DNA from: an uncultured Myxococcales bacterium
GTDB lineage: Bacteria > Myxococcota > Myxococcia > Myxococcales > Myxococcaceae
Length of the DNA: 64,000 nt
Assembly: GCA_937980205.1 (NCBI GenBank)
Contig: CALJKW010000024.1
Span: 62,001 to 126,000 of the forward strand
Direction of reading: 5' to 3'
Shown here: piece after piece, positions 54,335 through 62,539 of the stretch
Position numbering within the stretch: the stretch's first letter is position 1
Layout: every line of letters starts with the position of its first letter
The notes under the pieces: generated by a model
Told to the model about the DNA's origin: nothing
Seen by the model: the letters and a program-made list of their open reading frames with translations, nothing else
The model's database searches: none
Program-made: the position numbers and the translations under genes

Positions 54335-55519
54335 TCACTCGAACAGTGAGATTTCACCCAGCCGGAAGAAGACGCGGTCGAGCTCGAGCTCGACGGTGAC
54401 GCCGTCTCCGACCGGGCGCGGCAGCGGCACGTAGAGCCACGTGCGCCGCACGGAGCTGCCGTCTTCGAGGAACTGGATCTGATCCAGCACGTCGGGCAGC
54501 CCTTCGAGCGGGACGGTGAGCGAGTCGGTGCCCACGCGGATGGACAGCTGGGGATTCGCGACGACGCCGGTGTCGGTGAGGCCGTTGCGAATCACCACCG
54601 CCGAGATGCTCGCCGGGCGCACGAGGCGGATGCGGAACTGGTTCATCGGCCGCGGCAGCTCTACGGCCAGGACGCTGCCGTCGGTCAGCGGACAGTCTCC
54701 GGCCAGCTCGTCGCACCGCGCGCCGCGGCTGACCGGCCGCTTCGTGCCTCTCGCTCGCAACGTGCCGGCCGACGCCCAGCGCGTGTGCGTCACGAACGGG
54801 CCGGGCATGCCGAGCGAGCCACCGCCAGAGACCTCGACGCAGCCGAGCCGCTTCGCCTGCAGCGAGACGTCGACGTCGAAGTCCTCGAGCACCTCGGGCG
54901 TGAGCTGCATGGGGTACGGCTCGTACGTCTCGCCGATCACCACGCCTGCATCGTCGACGCCGAAACGAAGTACCCGGTCGCTCGTCTCCCAGACGCTGCC
55001 GCCGTCGATGCGCGCGACCACGCCGTGAATGCGCTCTTCCCGCATCGGGAAGTTGCCCTCGCACCTCTTCATCGGCGCCGACTCCGGCAGCACCGGGGTG
55101 AACCGCGGGACGCCCGCATCGTCGATGCTCAGCCCTCCGCGCCAGTCGCTGAAGTCGGGCAGCACCAGGCGGTTCGGGAAGAAGTAAATGTCCGTCCACG
55201 CCTGCGCGCCGCTCTCGAACTCGGCGCCGACGCGCACGCACGTCGTGGTCGCTTCGGAGAGCGACTGCACCTCGACCCGCACGAAGTCGAAGGAGAAGAG
55301 GCCTCCGTCGGCGGAGGTCGTCTCTTTGAGACGAGCGCCGTCGTTGCACGAGCCGCCGTACTTGCGCGTGGCTCGGATTGGGATGCCGTCTAGTGGGGCT
55401 CCCGTGTCGCTGACGGTTCGGCCTCCCAGGACGAAGAGGTCGTCTGGGCTCTGGCCGCAGGTGCAGAGCCCCGCGGCGAGCACGGCGCTCAACAGCCCCG
55501 CCGCTTCTCGGCTGTTCAC
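54335..55519 (-). CDS. lipoprotein coupled to the TonB-dependent receptor
   Basis: A 394-residue protein starting at GTG 55519, overlapping the receptor stop (GTGA). Lipobox LLSAVLAAGLCTCG. The first ~120 residues look like a carboxypeptidase-regulatory-like domain (FVLGGRTVSDTGAPLDGIPI, TSADGGLFSFDFVRVEV); the rest is beta-rich with Cys pairs (RCDELAGDCPL) and a conserved-looking GDGVTVELELDRVFFRLGEI at the end. By position it is the surface-exposed partner of the receptor, as in SusC/SusD-like pairs, although it is not SusD by sequence. Ligand unknown. Confidence 0.78.
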   Translation of the reverse strand: MNSREAAGLLSAVLAAGLCTCGQSPDDLFVLGGRTVSDTGAPLDGIPIRATRKYGGSCNDGARLKETTSADGGLFSFDFVRVEVQSLSEATTTCVRVGAEFESGAQAWTDIYFFPNRLVLPDFSDWRGGLSIDDAGVPRFTPVLPESAPMKRCEGNFPMREERIHGVVARIDGGSVWETSDRVLRFGVDDAGVVIGETYEPYPMQLTPEVLEDFDVDVSLQAKRLGCVEVSGGGSLGMPGPFVTHTRWASAGTLRARGTKRPVSRGARCDELAGDCPLTDGSVLAVELPRPMNQFRIRLVRPASISAVVIRNGLTDTGVVANPQLSIRVGTDSLTVPLEGLPDVLDQIQFLEDGSSVRRTWLYVPLPRPVGDGVTVELELDRVFFRLGEISLFE

Positions 55520-58113
55520 CACGTGCCTTTGATTCCCAGCGACGGGTACAGCAGCGGAATGCCCTGGGGCGTCTTCACCGGCACGATGCCGCCGAACTGC
55601 CCGAGGCCCGGCAGCTGCTCGTAGGAATACGAGTACGTCACCACCTCCTGCCGCGCGGCGATGTTGAGCACGTCGAGGTACAGCTCGAGCGTCACCACGC
55701 TGAGCAGGAACGTCTTCGACACGCGCAGGTCCAGCCGCCAGAACGGAGGCAGCCGGTCGACCTGGTCGAGCGGCACCACCTGCCAGCGGTACAGCCCGTT
55801 CTCCTGCCGAACCAGCCGCTGCGTGCGCGAGCTGAACTCGCCCGTCTCGGGTCGGCCGGAGTTGACGTGGAACGTGGCGGACACCTTGAACCCGAACGGC
55901 AGCTGGTAGCCGGCGACGAGGTTGAGCACGTGCGTCTGGTCGAAGACGAACGGCAGCATCGCCTCGCGCTGCCCCGCGAGCGTCTGGTCGAAGGTGTACA
56001 CGCCGAAGCGCCGCTGCCGCTCGCTGCGCATCAGGCTGTACGAGATCCACCCGAACAGCCGCCCCTTCGCCGGAGCCCTCAGCATCACCTCGAGCCCGTA
56101 CGCCCGGCCGGTGCGCGACGCCGCGAGCCGGTCGTCGAGCGTGGTGAGCCCCGTCGCGAACTGCGTGAGGCTGCGCTCCCGCGCCGCGATGATGGAGTTG
56201 TAGAAGCCGTCGAGGTGCAGCTCGAGGTCGAACGGCAGCTTCACCTGCACGCCGACGCTCGTCTGCACCACCGTGTGCAGCCCGTCGGCCAGCGCCGCGG
56301 CGTCAGTGACCGGCAGGTTGATCAGCAAGAGCGGCGCCTGGTGAAACAGCCCCGCGCCCGCGTGCGCCTGCAGCCAGTCGGTGAGCTGCAGCCTCAGGTC
56401 GAGCCGCGGGTCGACGCTGAACTGCCACGTCGACGGAGCGAGCAGGTAGCTGTCTCCGCGCACGCCGGCGATGGCGGTGAGCGGACCTTCGGTCAGGGCG
56501 ACCTCGAGGAAGGCGCCTCCGAACACGCCGAGCGTGCGCGGCACCTGGAACGGAGAAGCCGACATCGCCACCTCGAGGCCGATGTCCGACTGCTGCCGCT
56601 CGATGTCGGCTCCCGTCTTGACCTGCAGCGGGCCGGCCTCGACGCGGTAGCGCAGGCGGCCAGCGACGGTGACGCGGTTCATCAGGAAGCTCGCCTGCGT
56701 CTGGGCGTTGCGCTCGGTGTAGAGGCCCTGCGTCTCGGCGCCGACGGTGACTCCGGCCTCGAGCACTCCGGGGCCGAGCGGCATGAGGGCGCGCAGGTCG
56801 GCGCGGTGGAAGCGCGAGGTGACGTACGACGACGGGTCCATCGGGTCGTCGGCGCGCGAGCCGATGAGGTCCGAGCTGCCGAACGCGAGCAGCCGCAGCG
56901 TGACGGGGCCGGCCTTCTGCTCGATGCGCGCCTGGTAGTCCCAGAAGTCGGCGACGGGCGTGGCGCCCTGCGCGAGCGCGCGCCCGACGAGGCCGAGCAC
57001 GGCGCCGGTGTAGCTGTAGCGGCCGGCGACGGCGATGTTGGTGCCGGTCTTCGCGATGGGCAGCTCGACGAACGCGCCGGCGTTGAGCACGTCGATGTAC
57101 GCGCTGACGTGCGCGCGGTCGTCGCGGGACTTCGCGGCCTGCGCGGCGACGACTCCGGCGGTGACGCGGCCGTACCGCACCGGAGCGTTCGACGAATAGA
57201 AGTCCACCCGCTCGATGAAGTCCGGGTAGATGACCGAAGGGCCGAGCAGCAGGTGGTAGAGCTGCGGAATCTGCACGTCATCGAGGAAGAAGCCGGTGGC
57301 CGCCGGCGAGGCGCCGCGGACGATGGGGTACGAGATGCCGGAGAGCGGCGTGGTGACTCCGGGCAACAGCATGACGACGCGCAGCGGCTCGCCCTGCGTG
57401 CCCGCGACCTCGCGCAGCTCGGGGCCGGAGAGCGACACGCGCGCCTGCTCGGCGCGGTCGGCTCGGTCGCGGACGACGGTCTCGTACGGGTTCTGGATGT
57501 TGCGGACGATGCGGTAGCGGACCTCGAGGGCCTCGTTGGGCTGAAGCGTCTCCTCGAACTCGCCGGGCCGGTGCGCCGCCGCGCGGACCTCGATGCGGTG
57601 CGGGCCGGGGTCGAGCCAGAGCTCGAAGTCTCCCTCGGGGCCGGACTCGGCGGCGGGCGTGCCGGCGTCGTCGACGAAGAGGCTCGCGGCGGCGACGGCG
57701 TCGCGCGTGCCCTTCGACATGACCTTGCCGAACAGGCGCGCCTTGTAGCCGGCGTCGGGGACGGCGGCCGCGACCGGGCCTTCGTAGTGCACGACGTAGC
57801 GGACCTGCACCGAGACCGGCCTGCCCTCGAGCGTGGCCGGCTTGAACGTGAGGCGCTCGAGGGCCTGCTTCGCGGCGGCGGCGAGCGCGGGCGCCGCTTC
57901 GCCCTCGAGCTCGGCGGCGGTGACGGCGCCGCGCTCGTCGATGGTGATGAGGTACGCGACGTCGGCGCGCTCGCCCGGCTGCAGCACCCCGGCCGGCAGC
58001 GGGGCCTGCAGCTCGCCGAGCTGCTCGGGCGGCTTCACCTCGACGCCGGCGTCCTGCGCGCGCGCGGTGGCTGCTGCGAGCAGGAAAAGCGCGAGCGCGG
58101 TGCGGGCGAGCAC
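55516..58113 (-). CDS. TonB-dependent receptor with fused TonB_C-like domain
   Basis: An 865-residue outer-membrane receptor. Signal peptide (ALALFLLAAATARAQ); residues ~25-115 resemble a TonB C-terminal domain (ADVAYLITIDERGAVTAAEL, LERLTFKPATLEGRPVSVQV); ~125-200 a carboxypeptidase-regulatory-like domain; then a plug (GEPLRVVMLLPGVTTPLSGI, GFFLDDVQIPQLYHLLLGPS) and a 22-strand-type barrel ending GIKGTW, with a terminal aromatic. The TonB_C-plus-receptor fusion is a known myxobacterial/deltaproteobacterial type. It is translationally coupled to the lipoprotein gene. Cargo unknown. Confidence 0.92.
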   Translation of the reverse strand: MLARTALALFLLAAATARAQDAGVEVKPPEQLGELQAPLPAGVLQPGERADVAYLITIDERGAVTAAELEGEAAPALAAAAKQALERLTFKPATLEGRPVSVQVRYVVHYEGPVAAAVPDAGYKARLFGKVMSKGTRDAVAAASLFVDDAGTPAAESGPEGDFELWLDPGPHRIEVRAAAHRPGEFEETLQPNEALEVRYRIVRNIQNPYETVVRDRADRAEQARVSLSGPELREVAGTQGEPLRVVMLLPGVTTPLSGISYPIVRGASPAATGFFLDDVQIPQLYHLLLGPSVIYPDFIERVDFYSSNAPVRYGRVTAGVVAAQAAKSRDDRAHVSAYIDVLNAGAFVELPIAKTGTNIAVAGRYSYTGAVLGLVGRALAQGATPVADFWDYQARIEQKAGPVTLRLLAFGSSDLIGSRADDPMDPSSYVTSRFHRADLRALMPLGPGVLEAGVTVGAETQGLYTERNAQTQASFLMNRVTVAGRLRYRVEAGPLQVKTGADIERQQSDIGLEVAMSASPFQVPRTLGVFGGAFLEVALTEGPLTAIAGVRGDSYLLAPSTWQFSVDPRLDLRLQLTDWLQAHAGAGLFHQAPLLLINLPVTDAAALADGLHTVVQTSVGVQVKLPFDLELHLDGFYNSIIAARERSLTQFATGLTTLDDRLAASRTGRAYGLEVMLRAPAKGRLFGWISYSLMRSERQRRFGVYTFDQTLAGQREAMLPFVFDQTHVLNLVAGYQLPFGFKVSATFHVNSGRPETGEFSSRTQRLVRQENGLYRWQVVPLDQVDRLPPFWRLDLRVSKTFLLSVVTLELYLDVLNIAARQEVVTYSYSYEQLPGLGQFGGIVPVKTPQGIPLLYPSLGIKGTW

Positions 58114-58182
58114 GCGGCCTGCTTACTCGCCGCCGCGCTTCACTTGAAGGCGCTTCGAAGCGATGCCAAAGAAGCACCCATC

Positions 58183-58521
58183 ATGAAGAGACAGGGCTTC
58201 ACCCTCATCGAGTTCATGGTCATCGTGGCCGTGCTCGGCATCGTGGGCACCATCGTGCTGCACATGATCGCGCTGCAGCGCGTGCAGCCCACGCGGCACA
58301 CCCTCGCAGAGACGGCGAAGGTCCTTGCGAAGCACAAGGCCGAGGCCGGCGCGTATCCGGCCAGCCTCGACGTGCTGGTGGAGAAGAAGCTGCTCCCCGA
58401 GGTGCCGAAGGACCAGTGGGGCCGCCCGGTCGTCTACCGCCTGTCCGCAGGGGACGCGCAGCTGTACTCGGCCGGCCCGGACGGCATCGCGGACAACCAG
58501 GACGACATTCAGAACAAGTGA
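58183..58521 (+). CDS. type II secretion/pilin-like protein (pseudopilin)
   Basis: A 112-residue protein with a prepilin peptidase site and hydrophobic helix: KRQGFTLIEFMVIVAVLGIV, cleaved after Gly5. The C-terminal half (LPEVPKDQWGRPVVYRLSAG, SAGPDGIADNQDDI) is the GspG-like globular end with its calcium-loop-type motif. Shorter than usual GspG (~140). It stands alone, with no other secretion gene nearby, so it is an orphan minor pseudopilin. Diverges from the receptor gene. Confidence 0.9.
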   Translation: MKRQGFTLIEFMVIVAVLGIVGTIVLHMIALQRVQPTRHTLAETAKVLAKHKAEAGAYPASLDVLVEKKLLPEVPKDQWGRPVVYRLSAGDAQLYSAGPDGIADNQDDIQNK

Positions 58522-58540
58522 GCGTTAGTGTTCGGTGGCC

Positions 58541-59971
58541 ATGTCCACCGCCACCGTCACCGTCCTCCCCGGAGTGCAGCAGTCGCGCATGCGCGAAGTC
58601 TTCGAGCGGCAGCGAGACAAGGCGCTCGAGCTGCGCACGTCCACCGCCGCGCAGCGCATCGCGAAGCTGAAGAAGCTGCGCGACGCCGTCTTCGGTCGCG
58701 TCGACGAGTGGTACGCGGCCGGCCACGCCGACTTCAAGAAGCCACCGGCTGAAGTGGACCTCGCCGAGCTGTTGCCGCTCGCCATCGAGCTCAACGACGC
58801 CATCGCGAACCTCTCGAAGTGGATGAAGCCGGTGAAGGTGCCCTCCACGCTCGTGATGGCCGGCACCAGCGGGCAGATCAAATACGAGCCCAAGGGCCGC
58901 TGCCTGATCATGTCGCCGTGGAACTACCCGGTGAACCTGACGTTCTGCCCGCTCGTCTCGGCGATCGCCGCGGGGAACACGGCCATCTTGAAGCCGTCGG
59001 AGATGACTCCGAACCTGTCGGCGGCGATGGCGAAGCTGGTGCGCGACGTCTTCAGCGAGGACGAGGTCGCGCTCTTCGAGGGAGACGCCAAGGTCGCCGA
59101 GGCCCTGCTCGAGCTGCCGTTCGATCACATCTTCTTCACCGGCAGCCCCGCGATCGGGAAGGTCGTGATGGCGGCGGCGGCGAAGCACCTCGCGTCGGTC
59201 ACGCTCGAGCTCGGCGGCAAGAGCCCGACCATCGTCGACCAGTCCGCCGACGTCGGCCTCGCCGCGCAGAACGTGATGTGGGGCAAGTGCGCGAACGCGG
59301 GCCAGACCTGCATCGCGCCGGATCACGTCTACGTGCACGCGAAGGTGAAGGACCGCTTCGTCGAGCGCTGCCGCCTGGAGCTCGAGAAGGCGTACGGGAA
59401 AGACGAGATGAGCCCGCACTACGCCCGCATCGTGAACGCGCGGCACACGGCGCGCGTGAAGGGCCTGCTCGACGACGCGAAGGCGAAGGGCGCGAAGGTG
59501 CTCGTCGGCGACCGGGTCTCGGAGAAGGACTGCTTCGTGGCGCCGACGCTGATCGAAGGGGCTCCGAAGGACGCGCGCATCATGCAGGAGGAGATCTTCG
59601 GGCCGCTCCTGCCCATCATCCCGTTCGACGACATCCGCGAGGTGATCGCGAAGATCAACGCCGACCCGAAGCCGCTCGCGCTGTACGTCTACGCGAAGGA
59701 CGAGGACGTCGCGCGGAAGGTCATCGACGAGACGTCGTCCGGCGGCGCCGTCGTGAACCACGCCCTCGTGCAGTACCTGCACGCGCACCTGCCGTTCGGC
59801 GGCGTGAACAACTCGGGCATCGGGAACGCCCACGGCATCTTCGGCTTCAAGGCCTTCAGCCACGAGCGCGCCGTCGTGAAGGCGCAGGTGAAGGTCGCGA
59901 AGCTGTTCAAGGCCGGCGAGTTCCCGGCCGCCGCGCGGAAGGCGCTCAAGAAAGTCTGGAAGCTGGTCTAG
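58541..59971 (+). CDS. aldehyde dehydrogenase, class 3/fatty-aldehyde type
   Basis: A 476-residue NAD(P)-dependent aldehyde dehydrogenase. Catalytic Cys257 in NAGQTCIAPDHVYV and general base Glu223 in LELGGKSP, 34 residues apart as in ALDH3. Other signs: IMSPWNYPVNLTF, IFFTGSPAIGKVV, EEIFGPLLPI and the C-terminal HLPFGGVNNSGIG. It oxidises medium/long-chain or aromatic aldehydes to acids. The chosen start is ATG 58541 (GTG 58535 is in frame). Its TAG stop is the first triplet of the family-B repeat. Confidence 0.95.
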   Translation: MSTATVTVLPGVQQSRMREVFERQRDKALELRTSTAAQRIAKLKKLRDAVFGRVDEWYAAGHADFKKPPAEVDLAELLPLAIELNDAIANLSKWMKPVKVPSTLVMAGTSGQIKYEPKGRCLIMSPWNYPVNLTFCPLVSAIAAGNTAILKPSEMTPNLSAAMAKLVRDVFSEDEVALFEGDAKVAEALLELPFDHIFFTGSPAIGKVVMAAAAKHLASVTLELGGKSPTIVDQSADVGLAAQNVMWGKCANAGQTCIAPDHVYVHAKVKDRFVERCRLELEKAYGKDEMSPHYARIVNARHTARVKGLLDDAKAKGAKVLVGDRVSEKDCFVAPTLIEGAPKDARIMQEEIFGPLLPIIPFDDIREVIAKINADPKPLALYVYAKDEDVARKVIDETSSGGAVVNHALVQYLHAHLPFGGVNNSGIGNAHGIFGFKAFSHERAVVKAQVKVAKLFKAGEFPAAARKALKKVWKLV

Positions 59972-60113
59972 CAGGCCGCTGAGAACGGCTGCACGGCCCG
60001 ATCTCTTCGTTGCCGGCTCCGGTCCGTGCTCACGTACCAGACGACGTACGCTCCGCGCGGTCCTCACCGGCGCCTCGACCTCGGGCCGTTCGCTCGGTCT
60101 CAGCGACCTGCTA
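59969..60113. repeat. family-B ~145 bp inverted-repeat element, copy 2
   Basis: TAGCAGGCCGCTGAGAACGG at the left and CGGTCTCAGCGACCTGCTA at the right, with the family-B interior in reverse orientation to 23214-23357 (GAGCACGGACC block reads GGTCCGTGCTC). It fills the gap between the convergent aldehyde dehydrogenase and Cys-rich lipoprotein genes exactly; its left TAG is the former's stop and the latter's TAG starts two bases beyond its right end. Confidence 0.88.
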
Positions 60114-60114
60114 C

Positions 60115-60498
60115 CTAGCCGCAGGGAATCGGCACGCACCCGCCGTTGATGCAGGTGCGGCCGTCGTCGCACTGGGCGTTCGTGGCGCAGACCGGCACGC
60201 ACGTGCGCTCGGTCTGCTCGCAGCCATCCGTCGGGCCGCAGCGGACGCAGTACATGCGGTCGACCCGGTTCGGCGGACAGGCGCCGCCGTCGCTTGTGCC
60301 GCAGGCGGTGACGAGGAGAAGCAGGAGCGCCCCAAGAAGGCGCGCACCCTGAGCGGAGCGCGAAGCGCGCAGTCGAAGGGTCCGGGCGATCTGGGCAGAG
60401 GCTTCTCGGAGGCGATGCTTGCTGCGCCCGGACACGTTCGACTCGTCGCGGTCCGCTGCGCGGCCGCGACGGCTCAGTGTGCGCGGCTTCGTGATCAT
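60115..60498 (-). CDS. Cys-rich lipoprotein with repeat-derived N-terminus
   Basis: A 127-residue product: ATG 60498 overlaps the stop of the calpain gene (ATGA). Residues ~5-53 are encoded by the family-D repeat; then LLGALLLLLVTACGTSDGGA is a lipoprotein signal. The mature part (MYCVRCGPTDGC, RTCVPVCATNAQCDDGRTCI) is a ten-cysteine domain of the kind seen in myxobacterial surface proteins. The extended, basic N-terminus before the signal is abnormal and may slow export. Coupled to the calpain, it could be its surface partner. Confidence 0.72.
   Translation of the reverse strand: MITKPRTLSRRGRAADRDESNVSGRSKHRLREASAQIARTLRLRASRSAQGARLLGALLLLLVTACGTSDGGACPPNRVDRMYCVRCGPTDGCEQTERTCVPVCATNAQCDDGRTCINGGCVPIPCG
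60341..60485. repeat. family-D palindromic element inside a coding sequence, copy 2
   Basis: A ~145 bp element nearly identical (inverted) to 45638-45786: CGCACCCTGAGCGGAGCG at one end, CTCAGTGTGCGCG at the other, interior GGTCCGGGCGATCTGGGCAG. It lies in the reading frame of the lipoprotein gene, right after its first four codons. Confidence 0.85.
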
Positions 60499-62240
60499 CC
60501 GTTCGTGTACATCAGCGTCTGGTACAGCTTCGAGAACTCGCTGAGCTTCAGCTTGAACACGCCGTCGTTCGGCCCGTTGCCCGCCGGCTCGCTCTCGCCC
60601 CACGGGTTCCGCAGCTGCACGTACTTCTCGCCGTTCACTTCCTCGTAGCCGAGCACGGTGTACGCGTGGTCGCCGTAGACGCCGGTGTTGGTGTACCGCT
60701 CGTCGGGATCGTGCGTGCCTGCGGCGATGGGCTGCTTGGCGTCGATGGAGCGCTTGATGGTCGCCCACGTCTGGGCCTGGTTGCTCTCGTTCACCCAGTC
60801 CTGGCGCGCGGGCTTGCCCATGATGTCTTCCATCACGCGGTTCGCGAGGCCGCCGCTGCCGATGGTGTCGTAGCTGCCCTTCCACTGGGCGTAGGCCTTC
60901 TCGACGAGCGGGTACCAGAGCTCCATCGTCTTCTCGCCCTTGTCGCCCTTCGAGCTGCCGTAGAGCGGGCCGCCCCACGAGCGGACGTAGAGGTCTCCGT
61001 CGACGTCGATCTTCACGTCGCGGTACTTCAGCGTCCGGAAGTCGCGCTCCTTGAACGTGACGGTGTACGTGCCGTCGCCGTTGTCCTTCACCATGTTCTT
61101 GAGCACGTCCGGGTTGTGGTTCGCGATCGCCGAGATCGCCGCCGGGAAGTAGCAGTTGCCGATCTGCCCCTGCACGGCGTCGTGCACCGAGACGTCGTCC
61201 TTGAACAGCGGCCCCTCGAAGCGCTTCTTCCCGAAGCCGGGCTTGCCGTTCACCATCTCGTCGCGGTGCAGCGCGGGGTCCTTGATCAGATCCACCGCCT
61301 CGCCCAGCCCCGCGACCTGCACCTTCCCCACCGAGATCGCGAAGTCGACGTTGTTCACGCCGTCGGTCGCGGCGACCGAGAAGCTGTCGCCGGGCTTGCC
61401 GTTGAGCTGGAAGCCTTCGGGGAACGAGCCGTTCGCGCCGATGGTGACGAGCGCCTTCTCTCCGGTGCGGTCGTTGGTGAACTGCAGCTTCGCGCCCGGC
61501 TCGGAGATCTGCCGGCTCGCGTTGATGTTCGCGACGTTCACCTTGCCGCCGCCGGCGTCGGAGAGGCCGATGCGGAACACCGCGACCTCGGCGTTGCGCG
61601 TGTCCTTCGGCGCGATGCCGGTCGCCTTCACCGTCACCCAGTCGCTGACCGTGCCGTCGGCGTGGCGCGCGCGCATGCGAATGAGGTCGCCCTCTTTGAT
61701 CGCCTGATCTCCGGTGAGCTTGCCCGCGGAGAACTTCCCGTCGGCGCCGGCGGTCGCGACGACCGTCGTCTCGTCCATGTGCAGGCGCCCGGCGGGAGCC
61801 GCGGTGATGTTGATCGCCTCGATCCGATCTCCCGGCTTCGCGATGCCGGCGAGGCCGTTCGCCTGCGAGCCGATGAGCGTGATGGGCCCGCCGATCGGCT
61901 GCGGCTCGACCGGGGGAGCCGGCGGCGTCACCGGCGCCCGCCCCACCGCGGCCTCGATGAGGGCGCGTGCGCTCGGGTCCATCTGCAGCTTGCCGGAGTC
62001 GAGGATGGCGATGAGGTCCTTCTTCTCGTTCGCCGTCATCCCGCCCTTGATGAACTCGAGCGCGGTGTCGCGCGACGAGAAGCCCTTCAGCTTCGTGTGC
62101 GCCACGGCGCCGCTGTACCCGCGGCCGTCGGCGACGTGCGCCAGCAGCTCGAGCGCCTTCGCGTCGTCGATCTTCGCGTTCGACGTCTCGTACGACTTGT
62201 AGAGGTCGGAGAGCTTCCGGTCGCCAATGGGAGGAGGCAT
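60495..62240 (-). CDS. calpain-family (C2) cysteine protease with Ig-like domains
   Basis: A 581-residue protein. The C-terminal ~240 residues carry the calpain triad: Cys363 (VQGQIGNCYFPAAISAIA), His525 (YGDHAYTVLGYEEV) and Asn545 (YVQLRNPWGES). The middle part (~120-310) holds two or three beta-sandwich repeats (ITLIGSQANGLAGIAKPGDR, LIRMRARHADGTVSDWVTVK, FSVAATDGVNNVDFAISV), and the first ~100 residues a helical EF-hand-like module. No signal peptide is seen, but bacterial calpains with such repeats are often exported. It is coupled to the Cys-rich lipoprotein (ATGA). The target is unknown. Confidence 0.88.
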   Translation of the reverse strand: MPPPIGDRKLSDLYKSYETSNAKIDDAKALELLAHVADGRGYSGAVAHTKLKGFSSRDTALEFIKGGMTANEKKDLIAILDSGKLQMDPSARALIEAAVGRAPVTPPAPPVEPQPIGGPITLIGSQANGLAGIAKPGDRIEAINITAAPAGRLHMDETTVVATAGADGKFSAGKLTGDQAIKEGDLIRMRARHADGTVSDWVTVKATGIAPKDTRNAEVAVFRIGLSDAGGGKVNVANINASRQISEPGAKLQFTNDRTGEKALVTIGANGSFPEGFQLNGKPGDSFSVAATDGVNNVDFAISVGKVQVAGLGEAVDLIKDPALHRDEMVNGKPGFGKKRFEGPLFKDDVSVHDAVQGQIGNCYFPAAISAIANHNPDVLKNMVKDNGDGTYTVTFKERDFRTLKYRDVKIDVDGDLYVRSWGGPLYGSSKGDKGEKTMELWYPLVEKAYAQWKGSYDTIGSGGLANRVMEDIMGKPARQDWVNESNQAQTWATIKRSIDAKQPIAAGTHDPDERYTNTGVYGDHAYTVLGYEEVNGEKYVQLRNPWGESEPAGNGPNDGVFKLKLSEFSKLYQTLMYTNG

Positions 62241-62338
62241 GCACCGGACCCTACACCCGGCCCCCAGCAGGTGCGCAGCGGGAACGTTACCGAACCATCA
62301 CCACCGGCAGCAGCAGCGCGCCGCCGCTACCGTTGGGC

Positions 62339-62539
62339 ATGTCGCTCGACGAAGACCTCCGGTGCCCGCACTGCGGGGTGATTGTGTTGCGGAAAGAACG
62401 CGCCGCCGAGGGCATCCCCGTGCCGGACCACTGCGGCATGTGCGGAGAGAAGATCGAGCTTCAGTCCGCCTCGTCGAGGAACGTGCCGAGCAACACCCAG
62501 CGCCGCGAGCCCGGCCGCCCCAAGAGCGGCGTGGTGTAG
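62339..62539 (+). CDS. small zinc-ribbon protein
   Basis: A 66-residue protein from ATG 62339 (62333 also in frame) with CPHC ... CGMC (LRCPHCGVIVLRKERAAEGI, PVPDHCGMCGEKIEL), a two-pair zinc ribbon. The last ~25 residues run antisense through the 3' end of the convergent gene at 62461. Small zinc-ribbons of this type are often DNA- or RNA-polymerase-associated, but no role is known here. Confidence 0.6.
   Translation: MSLDEDLRCPHCGVIVLRKERAAEGIPVPDHCGMCGEKIELQSASSRNVPSNTQRREPGRPKSGVV

Noticed and set aside
52413..54338. Minus-strand frame of ~640 codons opposite the SDR gene
   Set aside because: Shadow of the SDR gene, Arg/Leu/Val-biased with no motif.
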